From Microbacterium testaceum StLB037 (GTDB lineage Bacteria; Actinomycetota; Actinomycetes; Actinomycetales; Microbacteriaceae): DNA of 64,000 bases. Below, piece after piece: positions 36,585 through 45,445 of this stretch (position 1 is its first letter; every line of letters begins with the position of its first letter). The notes below the pieces were generated by a model. That model did no database searches. It had not been told where the DNA came from and saw only the letters and a program-made list of their open reading frames with translations. A program made the position numbers and the translations under genes. The DNA lies in NCBI RefSeq assembly GCF_900104345.1, contig NZ_FNJN01000004.1, forward strand, positions 432,647 through 496,646, read 5' to 3'.

Positions 36585-36803
36585 ATGACCACGTGGGAGT
36601 ACCTCACCACTCCGCTGCTCATCCATAACACCGCCGCGATCCTCAACAACTGGGGCAAGCAGGGCTGGGAGCTCGTTCAGGTGGTGACCGGCCCCGAGGG
36701 CGGACTCGTCGCCTACTTCAAGCGCCCCACCGGTGGAGGCGCCGCCAACGCCGGCCTCGGCGCCGCCGAGACCGCCGCCCGTCAGTTCGAGGGACAGCAG
36801 TGA
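36585..36803 (+). CDS. DUF4177-like small protein
   Basis: A 72-aa protein with GGGAG before ATG 36585. It reads MTTWEYLTTPLL, then LNNWGKQGWELVQVV, the core of the DUF4177 fold (W-E-Y ... L-N-x-x-G-x-x-G-W-E-L). Function is unknown. Its stop overlaps the GTG of the RidA gene by GTGA, and the same pair occurs in this order next to the ponA region in mycobacteria, so the two are conserved partners. Confidence 0.85.
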   Translation: MTTWEYLTTPLLIHNTAAILNNWGKQGWELVQVVTGPEGGLVAYFKRPTGGGAANAGLGAAETAARQFEGQQ

Positions 36804-37267
36804 GCGTCTCGGAGCGCCTCGCCGCGCTGGGCGTCGACGTTCCGGCGGTCGTCCCGCCCGTCGCCTCGTACATTCCCGCCAAGCGTCACGGCGACGTCGT
36901 CTACACCTCGGGTCAGCTGCCGATGGTCCAGGGCGCCCTGCCTGCGACCGGCAAGGTCGGCGAGTCCGACGGACTCATCGCCCCCGCCGACGCGAAGACC
37001 TACGCGCGCCAGTGCGCCCTGAACGCGATCGCCGCGGCTGCGGCTCTCGTCGGCGGCGTCGACAACCTCACCGGCGTGCTCAAGCTCACCGGCTTCGTGG
37101 CATCCGTCCCCGAGTTCACCGGGCAGCCCGGCGTCATCAACGGCGCGAGCGAGTTCCTCGGTGAGGTGTTCGGCGAGACCGGCGCCCACGCGCGTTCCGC
37201 GGTCGGTGTGCCCGTCCTTCCCCTCGACAGCCCCGTCGAGGTCGAGGTGATCTTCACGGTCGCCTGA
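36800..37267 (+). CDS. RidA-family enamine/imine deaminase
   Basis: A 155-aa cytoplasmic protein of the YjgF/RidA superfamily, which hydrolyses reactive enamines and imines made by PLP enzymes. It shows RHGDVVYTSGQLPM, QCALNAIAAAAALVGG, VLKLTGFVASVPEF and the C-terminal HARSAVGVPVLPLDSPVEVEVIF, which contains the substrate-binding Arg and the family's E-V-E end. The GTG start overlaps the previous gene. A hairpin terminator follows 36 bases after the stop. Confidence 0.93.
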   Translation: MSVSERLAALGVDVPAVVPPVASYIPAKRHGDVVYTSGQLPMVQGALPATGKVGESDGLIAPADAKTYARQCALNAIAAAAALVGGVDNLTGVLKLTGFVASVPEFTGQPGVINGASEFLGEVFGETGAHARSAVGVPVLPLDSPVEVEVIFTVA

Positions 37268-37302
37268 CGACGATCCCGGATGCCGGCACCCCGGCCTCCA
37301 CA

Positions 37303-37340
37303 CGGAAGGGACGCTCCGGTCGCTCGGGGCGTCCCTTCCG
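37303..37340 (+). terminator. Terminator after RidA gene
   Basis: CGGAAGGGACGC (37303-37314) pairs perfectly with GCGTCCCTTCCG (37329-37340), a 12-bp stem. Confidence 0.8.
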
Positions 37341-37400
37341 TCGTTCTCGGCCGCGGGGGAACTCGGCTGATTCAGAAGTGAACGGGAGCAGGATTCCCCC

Positions 37401-38144
37401 GTGACCTCCTCTTCCGGCGTGGGCGGCCCGTCCTCCCCCGAGAACGCCCTCCTCGCTCCCTCGCCCTCCATCCGGCGCGCCGTCGTGTGGGCCGTCTGCA
37501 CCGTGCTCGCCGTGATCGCGGTGGGATTCCTGCTGCGGTTCGTTCCGCTCGATGTGGCCTTCTCCGACGCGGTGCACCACCTTCACGCGCCCGTGCTCAC
37601 ACAGGTGGCCGAGGCGTTCTACCGCTCGCTCAAGCCGCTGCCCGCCGCGGGCATCATGATCGTCGCCACGGTCGCGGTCGGCCTGCTGACGCGACGGTGG
37701 CAGGTCGCGGTCGCCTTCTGCGGTGGGGTCGCCGTGACCTGGGGCCTCGCGGAGGCCGCGAAGCTCGTCGTCGCCCGACCGCGCCCGGGCATGTCCGAGG
37801 CCATGACCCAGGCCATCGGCGCGACGGCCGACCCCTCGTTCCCGAGCGGTCACGTGGCGTTCACGGCATCCTTCGCGGCGGTCCTGATCTGCGCACTGTG
37901 GTCGACGCGTTGGCGGGCGCTCGGAATCGTCGTGGGCGTCGTTCTGGTCGTCGGAATGTCGGTGTCGGTCGTCGTCATCGGCGTGCACTACGCCGGCGAC
38001 GCTCTGGCGTCGATCGTCTGGGTAGCGGGGGTCTACCCCGCCGTGCGGGCCGTCGGCGCTGCGGTGGTGCCCCGCGTGGACGCACTCGTGACGCGCCGGC
38101 TGGGCACTGCCCGCTCGGGTCGCGGGACCTCGATCGGCCGCTGA
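37401..38144 (+). CDS. PAP2-family membrane phosphatase
   Basis: A 247-aa protein with about six membrane helices. The three phosphatase motifs are present: KLVVARPRP (K-x6-R-P), SFPSGH, and VVVIGVHYAGD (S/R-x5-H-x3-D type). Members hydrolyse lipid phosphates such as undecaprenyl pyrophosphate or phosphatidic acid outside the membrane. Start GTG 37401 is preceded by GGAG-type bases (GGGAGCAGGATTCCCCC). It lies between the RidA and acs genes and has its own terminator-like hairpin. Confidence 0.9.
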   Translation: MTSSSGVGGPSSPENALLAPSPSIRRAVVWAVCTVLAVIAVGFLLRFVPLDVAFSDAVHHLHAPVLTQVAEAFYRSLKPLPAAGIMIVATVAVGLLTRRWQVAVAFCGGVAVTWGLAEAAKLVVARPRPGMSEAMTQAIGATADPSFPSGHVAFTASFAAVLICALWSTRWRALGIVVGVVLVVGMSVSVVVIGVHYAGDALASIVWVAGVYPAVRAVGAAVVPRVDALVTRRLGTARSGRGTSIGR

Positions 38145-38159
38145 TTTCGTTGGCGAGTC

Positions 38160-38194
38160 GATCCCGGATGCCGTGAGTTCCGGCATCCGGGATC
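38160..38194. terminator. Terminator between convergent PAP2 and acs genes
   Basis: GATCCCGGATGCC (38160-38172) pairs perfectly with GGCATCCGGGATC (38182-38194) around GTGAGTTCC. It can stop transcripts arriving from either side. Confidence 0.85.
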
Positions 38195-38199
38195 GGACC

Positions 38200-40167
38200 T
38201 CACTTCACCTGGGCGCTGATCACGCTCATGACGGCGGTGTCGGCGAGCGTGGTGGTGTCTCCGACCTCGCGGCCCTCGGCGACGTCGCGGAGGAGGCGGC
38301 GCATGATCTTGCCCGAGCGGGTCTTGGGGAGCTCGCCGACGATGTAGACATCGCGGGGACGGGCGATCGGGCCGATCTGCTGTCCGACCCAGGTGCGCAG
38401 TTCGTCGCCCAGACCCTCGACGGGGTGCTCCTTCAGGTAGCGGCTCTTGATGATGACGAAAGCGACGACCGCCTGGCCGGTGGTCTCGTCGCTCGCCCCG
38501 ACGACGGCGGCCTCGGCGACCCCCTCGTGGCCGACGAGGGCGGACTCGATCTCGGCGGTCGACAGGCGGTGGCCCGAGACGTTCATGACGTCGTCGACGC
38601 GGCCGAGCAGCCAGACGTCTCCGTCGTCGTCGAGGCGCGCGCCGTCACCGGCGAAGTAGTACCCCTTGTCGGCGAACTTGTCCCAGTAGGTCTCGCGGTA
38701 ACGGTCGGGGTCGCCCCAGATGCCGCGCAGCATGCTCGGCCACGGTTCGGTGACCACGAGAAGGCCGCCGCTGCCGTTGCCGACCGGTTCGCCCTGCTCG
38801 TCGACGACGGCGATCGAGATGCCCGGGATCGGGACCTGGGCGGAGCCGGGCTTCGTCTCGGTGACGCCGGGCAGGGCCGAGATCATCATCGCCCCCGTTT
38901 CGGTCTGCCACCACGTGTCGACGATGGGGGCCTTGTCGGCGCCGATGATCTCGCGGTACCAGATCCAGGCTTCGGGGTTGATGGGCTCGCCCACCGAACC
39001 GAGCAGGCGAAGCGACGACAGGTCGAACTTCTGCGGCACGTCGCGTCCGATCTTCATGAACGAACGGATCGCGGTCGGCGCCGTATAGAAGATGGTCACG
39101 CCGTGCTTCTCGATGAGCTCCCACCAGCGACCCGGGTGAGGAGTGTCGGGGGTGCCTTCGTAGAGCAGCTGTGTCGCGCCGTTCGCAAGAGGACCATAGG
39201 TGACGTAGGTGTGTCCGGTGATCCAGCCGATATCGGCGGTGCACCAGTACACGTCCGTTTCTGGGTGCACGTCGTGGACGACGCGGTTGGTGAACGCGGC
39301 CTGGGTCAGGTACCCGCCCGAGGTGTGCAGGATGCCCTTCGGCTTCCCCGTGGTGCCCGAGGTGTAGAGGATGAAGAGAGGGGTCTCGGCGGGGAAGGCT
39401 TCGGCCTCGTGGTCCGCGGAGGCCTTCGGAACCACGTCGTGCCACCAGAGGTCGCGGCCGTCCGCCCAGTCGACCTCGTTGCCGCCGCGCTTGACGACGA
39501 GCACGTGCTCGACGGTCTCCTGCTCGCCGGAGCCGTTGCGGTCGGCGAGCGCCTGGTCGACCGCCGGCTTCAAAGGCGAGACCTTGCCCTTCCGCCACCC
39601 GCCGTCGGCGGTGATGACCAGCTTGGCGCCGGCGTCGTCGATGCGCGCGCGCAGGCTGTCGGCCGAGAACCCGCCGAACACGACGGAATGCACGGCGCCG
39701 ATGCGTGCGACCGCCAGCATGGAGGCGATCGCCTCGGGGATCATCGGGAGGTACAGGGCGACGCGGTCGCCGCGCTCGATGCCGAGCTCGGTGAGGACGT
39801 TCGCCAGGCGCTTCACCTCGTCGGTGAGTTCGGCGTAGGTGACGTTGCGCTGATCGCCCGGCTCGCCCTCCCAGCGCAGAGCGATGCGGTCGCCGTTGCC
39901 GGCCTCGACGTGCCGGTCGAGACAGTTGTAGGCGACGTTGAGCTCCCCGTCGGCGAACCACTCGGCGAACGGGGGAGTGGACCAGTCGAGCACCTGGGTG
40001 AAGGGCTTGTGCCAGTGCAGTTCGCGGGCCTGATCGGCCCAGAAACCCTCACGGTCTGCCGCCGCGCGCTCGTAGAGATCGTGCTGGGCGACGGCCTGGG
40101 CGGAGAACTCGGCCGACGGCGCGAACCGGCGGGTCTCGTTGAGGAGGTGGTCGATCTGGCTGCTCAT
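38200..40167 (-). CDS. acs: Acetyl-CoA synthetase
   Basis: A 655-aa AMP-forming ligase that turns acetate, ATP and CoA into acetyl-CoA. It contains the adenylate core LFILYTSGTTGKPKGILHT, DVYWCTADIGWITGHTYV, the acetyl-pocket region WWQTETGAMMISA and the A10 motif PKTRSGKIMRRLLRD, whose Lys is the regulatory acetylation site. Full length and conserved start MSSQIDHLLNETRRF. It runs convergent to the PAP2 gene, and its promoter must lie in the AT-richer part of the gap at 40168-40330. In mycobacteria acs also lies between ponA and the tad locus. Confidence 0.97.
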   Translation of the reverse strand: MSSQIDHLLNETRRFAPSAEFSAQAVAQHDLYERAAADREGFWADQARELHWHKPFTQVLDWSTPPFAEWFADGELNVAYNCLDRHVEAGNGDRIALRWEGEPGDQRNVTYAELTDEVKRLANVLTELGIERGDRVALYLPMIPEAIASMLAVARIGAVHSVVFGGFSADSLRARIDDAGAKLVITADGGWRKGKVSPLKPAVDQALADRNGSGEQETVEHVLVVKRGGNEVDWADGRDLWWHDVVPKASADHEAEAFPAETPLFILYTSGTTGKPKGILHTSGGYLTQAAFTNRVVHDVHPETDVYWCTADIGWITGHTYVTYGPLANGATQLLYEGTPDTPHPGRWWELIEKHGVTIFYTAPTAIRSFMKIGRDVPQKFDLSSLRLLGSVGEPINPEAWIWYREIIGADKAPIVDTWWQTETGAMMISALPGVTETKPGSAQVPIPGISIAVVDEQGEPVGNGSGGLLVVTEPWPSMLRGIWGDPDRYRETYWDKFADKGYYFAGDGARLDDDGDVWLLGRVDDVMNVSGHRLSTAEIESALVGHEGVAEAAVVGASDETTGQAVVAFVIIKSRYLKEHPVEGLGDELRTWVGQQIGPIARPRDVYIVGELPKTRSGKIMRRLLRDVAEGREVGDTTTLADTAVMSVISAQVK

Positions 40168-40609
40168 CGCGGCGCTCCTTCGCGTTCACGGACCCGCGCA
40201 CCTGCGCGCGGCGTCCTCACCCCGGTCACGCTAGCGACCCCCTCCGACACCGGCCACCTCCGATAGATGGGATCTCCGACGGTGGGAAACAGGTGATATA
40301 TCGCAATGAATAGGTCGGGTTGAGTTGGCCGGACTCACCTGCACGCGTACTCTAGCTAGCGCCCGAACATCGCTTCCGGCACTCGCGTCGGGGGGAGCCC
40401 CCCAATTTTTCCCCGGCGCGTGGCGGCATCCCTCGCCCCCCACTGTAGGGATGCCGCCCCCTTCTTTTTCCGGCGGAGTTCCTCCCCGATGACGATTCGA
40501 GCGACGTTCTCGTCGCTCGCTCCTCCACAGGTGGGGATCTTCGCGGCGAATCCACTGATCGCTTCTGCGGGCCCGCGGATCGATCCGGCCCGACCCTACG
40601 GTCGTCGTC
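40168..40609. other. Intergenic region between acs and tadA
   Basis: This 442-bp gap has no credible gene. Its left part (about 40290-40320) is AT-rich and probably holds the acs promoter on the minus strand. Its middle part (40390-40470) holds two hairpins with T-runs, described separately. The rest, up to the tadA GTG at 40610, shows nothing clear. Confidence 0.6.
40390..40468 (+). ncRNA. Possible structured small RNA or double terminator
   Basis: A GGGGGGAGCCCCCC element followed by AATTTTT is followed at once by a second hairpin: GGCGGCATCCCT (40422-40433) pairs with AGGGATGCCGCC (40447-40458), then CCCTTCTTTTT. Two G/C hairpins each with a T-run is unusual for an intergenic region with no gene ending nearby on the plus strand. 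It may be the end of a short RNA transcribed from 40300-40390. The strand is inferred from the T-runs. Confidence 0.35.
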
Positions 40610-41590
40610 GTGACCTCCCTCGCCCCGCCCTGCAGCGGCCTCGACCCCGCGACAGTCGACGCCCCCGACCCGGCGGTGGCGTTCCTGCGTCCGTTCCTCG
40701 ACGACCCTCGCGTGACCGATCTCTTCGTCAACGGCGATCGGGGGCTCTTCGTCGATCGCGGTGACGGCATCGAGCACGTGCCTTCGTGGCGGGCGTCCGA
40801 GACCGAGGTCCGCCGCCTCGCGGTCCGCCTCATCGCGCTCGGCGGGCGGCACCTGGACGACGCCACGCCCTGCGTCGACGTCCGGCTCGATCGGGGCGTG
40901 CGAGTACACGCCGTGCTCGCCCCCGTGGCCGCGAGCGGCACGAGTATCTCCGTCCGCGTGCCGGCGTTCGCGCGGCCCGACCTGCAGGCTCTCCAGCGCG
41001 CGGGGATGTTCTCAGCGCGCCAGCGGGACAGGCTCGAACGTCTCGTCGATCGACGCGAGAACACCCTCATCGCCGGCGCGACGGGCGCGGGCAAGACCAC
41101 GCTCCTGGCTGCTCTGCTGTCGCGGGTGCCATCGACCGAGCGCATCATCACGATCGAGGAGGTGGCGGAGTTGCACCCCGACCACCCGCATCACGTCGCG
41201 CTCGAGGCGCGGCAGGCCAACATCGAGGGCGCCGGCGGCATCTCCCTCTCGCGGCTGGTCAGGGAGGCCCTGCGCATGCGTCCCGACCGGCTGGTGCTGG
41301 GGGAGTGTCGCGGAGAGGAGATCCGCGAACTGCTGATGGCGTTGAACACCGGGCACGACGGGGGAGCGGGGACGCTCCACGCGAGTAGCCTCGTCGACGT
41401 CTCGGCGCGACTGGAAGCCCTGGCAGCGCTCGCCGGAATGGATGCCGAGACCTGCGCGCGGCAGAGTGCCGGGGCAATCGACGCCGTCGTGTACGTCGAA
41501 CGGATCGCCGGGCGACGTCGCGTCACCGGGTGGGGACGACCCGTCGTGCACGAGGGGCGTCTCCGAATCGAGCCGGAGAAGTGGACGTGA
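40610..41590 (+). CDS. tadA: Tad pilus assembly/type II secretion ATPase (TadA/CpaF)
   Basis: A 326-aa hexameric ATPase that powers pilus assembly. It is complete but short, as in actinobacterial Tad loci. The N-terminal part has DPRVTDLFVNGDRGLFVDRG. Walker A is IAGATGAGKTTLLAALL, the Asp box is IITIEEVAEL, Walker B is RPDRLVLGECRGEE and the His box follows in ALNTGHDGGAGTLHAS. GTG 40610 is the likely start. The stop overlaps tadB by GTGA. The septum-site (Ssd-like) gene that usually comes first in this locus is absent here. Confidence 0.93.
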   Translation: MTSLAPPCSGLDPATVDAPDPAVAFLRPFLDDPRVTDLFVNGDRGLFVDRGDGIEHVPSWRASETEVRRLAVRLIALGGRHLDDATPCVDVRLDRGVRVHAVLAPVAASGTSISVRVPAFARPDLQALQRAGMFSARQRDRLERLVDRRENTLIAGATGAGKTTLLAALLSRVPSTERIITIEEVAELHPDHPHHVALEARQANIEGAGGISLSRLVREALRMRPDRLVLGECRGEEIRELLMALNTGHDGGAGTLHASSLVDVSARLEALAALAGMDAETCARQSAGAIDAVVYVERIAGRRRVTGWGRPVVHEGRLRIEPEKWT

Positions 41591-42495
41591 GCGCTCACGG
41601 CTCGCGGACGCCGCATCTTCGCGCGCGACGCGACCCTCGGACCGCTGATCCGATCGAGACGGTTCTCCGCCTCGCCGTCCTGCTGTCCGGGGGAACAGCC
41701 CCGGCGTACGCGTGGAGATACCTGGCAGAGGGCGGCGACCCCACGCTGAGCGCGGCGGCCGACGCCGCTGCCCGTGGGGCGGATGTCGGTGCCGTCCTCC
41801 GGGCGGCGGGTGAGTCGTGGAGCGGGACCGCCGCGATCTGGAGCGTGGCCGTAGCCACGGGAGCGCCCCTGTCCGATGCCCTGCGCTCGGTCGTGGGCGC
41901 CCTCCGTGACGCGGTGGAGGTTTCGGCCGACATCCGCGTCGCTCTCGCGGAGCCGGTCGCCACGGCCCGGCTCCTCGGGTGGCTTCCCCTCGTCGGCATC
42001 CCTCTGGGCGGTCTTCTCGGCTTCGACCCCGTCGGTGTTCTGCTCCGGGATCCGCTCGGGCAAGGATGCCTCGCCCTCGGGCTCGGCCTGATGGGTGCAG
42101 CGTACGTCTGGATGCGCAGGCTGTCCCGCCGGGCTCAGCCCCCTCCGGTGATCCCGGGACTCGAGGCCGAGCTCTGGGCGGTCGCCCTTTCGGCTGGCGT
42201 GTCGATCGACCGGGCCCGCGGACTGATCGAAGGTCTGGGCGTCGGCACGATGAACCGCACCGCCGTCGCCGAGACGCTGGACCTGGCGACCCGAGCGGGA
42301 GTGCCCGCGGCCGAACTCCTCCGGGGGGACGCGTGGATCGCGCGGTACCGGTCCCGAACCGACGGTCGGGTGGCTGCGGCGAGACTCTCCACCCGCCTGC
42401 TCGTGCCGCTCGGGCTCTGCACGCTGCCGGCATTCCTGCTCATCGCCGTCGTCCCTGCCGCGCTCGCGGTCCTCCGCTCCACGGCACTGCCGTGA
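41587..42495 (+). CDS. tadB: Tad pilus assembly inner-membrane platform protein (TadB/T2SS F type)
   Basis: A 302-aa membrane platform protein coupled to tadA by overlap. The first cytoplasmic part is GspF-like (VLRLAVLLSGGTAPAYAWRYLAEGG and SWSGTAAIWSVAVATGAPLSDAL). Hydrophobic segments LLGWLPLVGIPLGGLLGF and LALGLGLMGAAYVWM follow. A second GspF half (AELWAVALSAGVSIDRARGLIEG) and a last helix (PLGLCTLPAFLLIAVVPAALAV) end it. It therefore seems to combine what other systems split into TadB and TadC. The pilin gene should follow, and its truncated copy begins 34 bases later. Confidence 0.88.
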   Translation: MSAHGSRTPHLRARRDPRTADPIETVLRLAVLLSGGTAPAYAWRYLAEGGDPTLSAAADAAARGADVGAVLRAAGESWSGTAAIWSVAVATGAPLSDALRSVVGALRDAVEVSADIRVALAEPVATARLLGWLPLVGIPLGGLLGFDPVGVLLRDPLGQGCLALGLGLMGAAYVWMRRLSRRAQPPPVIPGLEAELWAVALSAGVSIDRARGLIEGLGVGTMNRTAVAETLDLATRAGVPAAELLRGDAWIARYRSRTDGRVAAARLSTRLLVPLGLCTLPAFLLIAVVPAALAVLRSTALP

Positions 42496-42529
42496 CCTCG
42501 ATCGTCCACAAAGAAGAAGGAGTAGTTCC

Positions 42530-42691
42530 ATGATCCGATTCCCTCGACCCGTCTCGAAGCGCGGCCCCGTTGATCTGCCGCCCTTGACCAGCGCACGCGC
42601 GGGCGCCCTGTTCCTCGACGAGCGGGGCGCGGCGACCGCCGAGTACGCCATCGCGACCATGGCCGCCGTGGAGACTAAGGGGCGTACTTAA
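42530..42691 (+). pseudogene. 3'-truncated Tad (Flp-like, DUF4244) pilin
   Basis: ATG 42530 behind AAGAAGGAG opens a 53-aa frame. Its residues ~29-46 (LFLDERGAATAEYAIATMAA) are the conserved processing region of DUF4244 Flp-like pilins, G/E-type with A-T-A-E-Y. After AAV the hydrophobic helix expected in a pilin (usually starting A-F-A-G) is missing. Instead the frame runs VETKGRT and stops at 42691. Codon use and base composition change at this point and foreign genes begin. I read this as an insertion at about 42667-42672 that separates the pilin from its 3' half. The 3' half is not found in the window. Confidence 0.8.
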
Positions 42692-42725
42692 ACTCAGCGC
42701 CGGCCAGACGCTTGCGTCGAGCTCG

Positions 42726-45215
42726 CTACGAGCGGCGCGTCAGAGACTTATAGAAGCGCCAGTCTCCGGTTCCGGAGGCGTCGTACTGGAAGCACCGCCG
42801 TATCGCGTCGATGTCCCCGAGCACTCCGAGGAGCGACGCTGGAGAAAAGCTCGCGGATGCAGCTGTGCCGTAGTGGCTCACCCAATTCGCCACGATCGCC
42901 GGGACGTGGTGGCCCGTGAGGTCCGCGATCTGCTGGGTCTCGAGCACGATGGTGCCTGCCGCTTGACGGAGCGTCACTGCGTCGACGATCGCGTCTAGGC
43001 ATGCACCGACCATCTTCGAGTGGTCGTTCACAGCAAGATCAATGGGGACAGGGATCTGGACCTTGCGAATTACCTGCTGAAGAACAAACTCGAGATACTG
43101 CCGGATCAGGCCGGATCCCTCCGGAACCTGTCCTGCCTGCAGGTAGCGCTCGGCGTCGGTTCGGAGTCGATCGGCGCTCTGATTGTGAGCCGTGACCGGT
43201 GTGAGAGGGGGCCATCCCTGGAGTTTCTGGTGGTGCCAACTTCGGCCGTCGTCGAGACGATCAAAATACTTTTCGAGGGTTACATCGTGACTCAACAAGA
43301 TCACTTGGAGACCATCGTTCGAGCCATCGTGCTGCAATCGCGTGCGTAGCTGCTCCATGAGCTTGAATTGGTGGCCAGCGTCGAAGCTTGATGTCACGTC
43401 GTCGAGAATCACGAAACGCGGGGCTTTGCCGTGGCGCGCCGCAGCGGATAGGAACACCGAGATCGCGAGGGCGTTTCGGTAGCTCTCCGAAAGCACGGCG
43501 CGCGCCGAGACGGAGCTGGCTCCGTGAAAGTCGGACAGTTCAACAGCGAGCTGTTCACTTCCCGCAGAGCGCGTCAGCGTGGGCACAATGTCGCCCACAC
43601 TCATCACGCCCTTGAAGAGTTCCTGATACTCAAGGCGCAGCTCATCTAGGATTCGCTGCGACATGTCAGCTTCAGCCGCCGCGAAGGAACGGTAGGCGGT
43701 GTCGACAAATCTCTTCCAGCCGTCGAACGACCGCAGTTCCGTCTCCACCTTTTCGAGTGCCGCTCGAGCATCACGATATCTGGAGAGGGCAGACCTCGCC
43801 GCTTCACCCGCAGCGACTTGCTCCGCGAGCTGCACTAGAGAGGGAGGCAAGGACGCTTCCATCTGCTCAAGGTCCGCATCCGCGTCCGCCAATCGCGCGG
43901 CGAGCAGATTTTCGAGTTTCTGAAGGCGGGTTTCTCCTTCTCGGATGAGCTCTTGGTTCAGCCCAGAACCTGTTTGTACACGTTCCCGGATCGCGCTTGC
44001 GATGGAACCTTCATCGTCGAGCCGCGGAGAGACGCGGCTCTCTAGTTCGCTGAGGCGCGCGATGAATGCGCCGCTAGCAACCTCCTCACGCACTGACGCC
44101 CAGTGATGTTGCATCTGCTGTAGTGCGCTCAGACGTTCGGTCACGCGCTCACCAAGATTGTCAGCGCCCGGACGCTCGCAGAGCGGACACGTTGACTCCT
44201 CCTCAGTGTGGCCCTGCAAGTAGTCTTCGGCCGCCAGGAGAAGATTCTGCAGTTGAGCTTCGGTTGCCTCTGCGCAAGCTTCGTCGTACCTCCGAACTCG
44301 CATCTTCAGTTCTTGAGATGCCTCCACGGATGCGCGCGAGCGTATAGATGCAAGCAACGCGCTTTTTCTTTCAAGAAGTCCCGTATAGCGCTCGCGCAAC
44401 TCGCCATTTTCTGCTTCGAAAATAGTTCTTTTGAGGACGGCGAAGTCGACCGAATCGAGATCTTCCACTTCAGTGAGCAACGGAGCAAGCAACTTCACGC
44501 CACGCAATGCCTGCACGACATCTTGCCCCCAAGACGGTGCAAGCGACACGTCGTCAACACGCTTCGAGGTCAGTGAGGCGTAATGAGTAGAGAAGTCACG
44601 GAGTGCGCGTTCCGCCTGCTCTCGAAGGCTAGCCTGATTGGCTTCCAGCTCCGGCGTCTTGAAGTCTGTTCTGAATGTCTGGGAGTTCGACACCGCCTTC
44701 AGCGACCGGAGCAGGTCACCGTATTCGGAGAGGCCAAGAAGCGAAGAGAAAGATCGGCCGCGATCGAGTGCTGTGTCCTCAATGAACCGGTTGAACGCGG
44801 CATAGTCGAGGAGCGCGAAGTCCTCGTTCATGGAAGCGAGGAGCGAATCGGGCGAGCTGGTATCCGTGGAGGACACTCGCCGGACGCCGCCGGCATCTCG
44901 CTCGATCTTGATCTCTATGCTCGAGCCCCCATCGTCTGGGACAAGAGTCACGACGATGGTTGAGTGCCTGCGTGAGTGGAAGAGGTTTGCTACATAATTG
45001 TCCGGGTTCTCGGCGGACTGCATCTCGCCGAGGCGCCCGACGCGACCCCGGAACGCGTACTCCAGCGCTTCATAAAAAGAGCTCTTCCCAGACCCATTCG
45101 GGGCGAACACCGAGTTCACTCGATCAGTTTTGAAGTCGAGTGTAAGGGGAGCGCCCTCGTTGTTGACACCGCGGAAACCTTCGACTGAGACGCGAGTCAA
45201 AAAGTAGCGGGTCAA
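42726..45215 (-). CDS. SMC/RecF-like zinc-hook ATPase, putative defence protein
   Basis: An 829-aa ABC-type ATPase. TTG 45215 overlaps the stop of the small upstream gene (TTGA). Walker A is FAPNGSGKSS (K44). A long coiled-coil region flanks a zinc hook CPLC (C343, C346). The signature-like LSESYRNAL (575-583) and Walker B FVILDDVTSS (D605, D606) end the ATPase core. A ~200-residue C-terminal region of unknown fold follows. The plan resembles the AAA_13 group that includes the anticodon nuclease RloC, but I see no clear nuclease motif. It is convergent-tail, head-to-head with a restriction-modification gene, so it most likely belongs to the same phage-defence unit. Confidence 0.8.
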   Translation of the reverse strand: MTRYFLTRVSVEGFRGVNNEGAPLTLDFKTDRVNSVFAPNGSGKSSFYEALEYAFRGRVGRLGEMQSAENPDNYVANLFHSRRHSTIVVTLVPDDGGSSIEIKIERDAGGVRRVSSTDTSSPDSLLASMNEDFALLDYAAFNRFIEDTALDRGRSFSSLLGLSEYGDLLRSLKAVSNSQTFRTDFKTPELEANQASLREQAERALRDFSTHYASLTSKRVDDVSLAPSWGQDVVQALRGVKLLAPLLTEVEDLDSVDFAVLKRTIFEAENGELRERYTGLLERKSALLASIRSRASVEASQELKMRVRRYDEACAEATEAQLQNLLLAAEDYLQGHTEEESTCPLCERPGADNLGERVTERLSALQQMQHHWASVREEVASGAFIARLSELESRVSPRLDDEGSIASAIRERVQTGSGLNQELIREGETRLQKLENLLAARLADADADLEQMEASLPPSLVQLAEQVAAGEAARSALSRYRDARAALEKVETELRSFDGWKRFVDTAYRSFAAAEADMSQRILDELRLEYQELFKGVMSVGDIVPTLTRSAGSEQLAVELSDFHGASSVSARAVLSESYRNALAISVFLSAAARHGKAPRFVILDDVTSSFDAGHQFKLMEQLRTRLQHDGSNDGLQVILLSHDVTLEKYFDRLDDGRSWHHQKLQGWPPLTPVTAHNQSADRLRTDAERYLQAGQVPEGSGLIRQYLEFVLQQVIRKVQIPVPIDLAVNDHSKMVGACLDAIVDAVTLRQAAGTIVLETQQIADLTGHHVPAIVANWVSHYGTAASASFSPASLLGVLGDIDAIRRCFQYDASGTGDWRFYKSLTRRS

Positions 45216-45445
45216 CGCTCAATCTCCGATCGCTCAGCAAGGCTGCTCAGTATCTGGTTTCTGACCGCGGTGTTGAATTCTGAGCGAGCGGCACGGCGCG
45301 AATCATCGGACGACCCCGCCCGCAAGATGCGGATGTGCTCGGTGAGGATCGACGTCATTTCGGCATTCACGGACGACATATGGTGCAGGAAATCCTGCAA
45401 CTCCAAGTCCAGTCCTGCACCGTTCAGCTGAAAACTATCTGGCAT
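45212..45445 (-). CDS. Small helical partner of the zinc-hook ATPase
   Basis: A 77-aa protein starting at ATG 45445 behind GGGGGG. It is mostly predicted helix (ELQDFLHHMSSVNAEMTSIL, SRRAARSEFNTAVRNQILSSL). It overlaps the ATPase start, so the two are coupled and probably form a complex. No named family is recognised. Confidence 0.65.
   Translation of the reverse strand: MPDSFQLNGAGLDLELQDFLHHMSSVNAEMTSILTEHIRILRAGSSDDSRRAARSEFNTAVRNQILSSLAERSEIER

Noticed and set aside
34403..36628. 741-codon plus-strand frame opposite ponA
   Set aside because: ponA has all class A PBP motifs on the minus strand; this frame is Val/Asp/Arg-rich shadow.
38173..40266. 697-codon plus-strand frame opposite acs
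   Set aside because: acs is complete on the minus strand with every motif; the antisense frame has none.
42726..45215. Calling the zinc-hook ATPase an RloC anticodon nuclease
   Set aside because: The hook and ATPase layout fit, but the nuclease triad could not be located in the C-terminal region.
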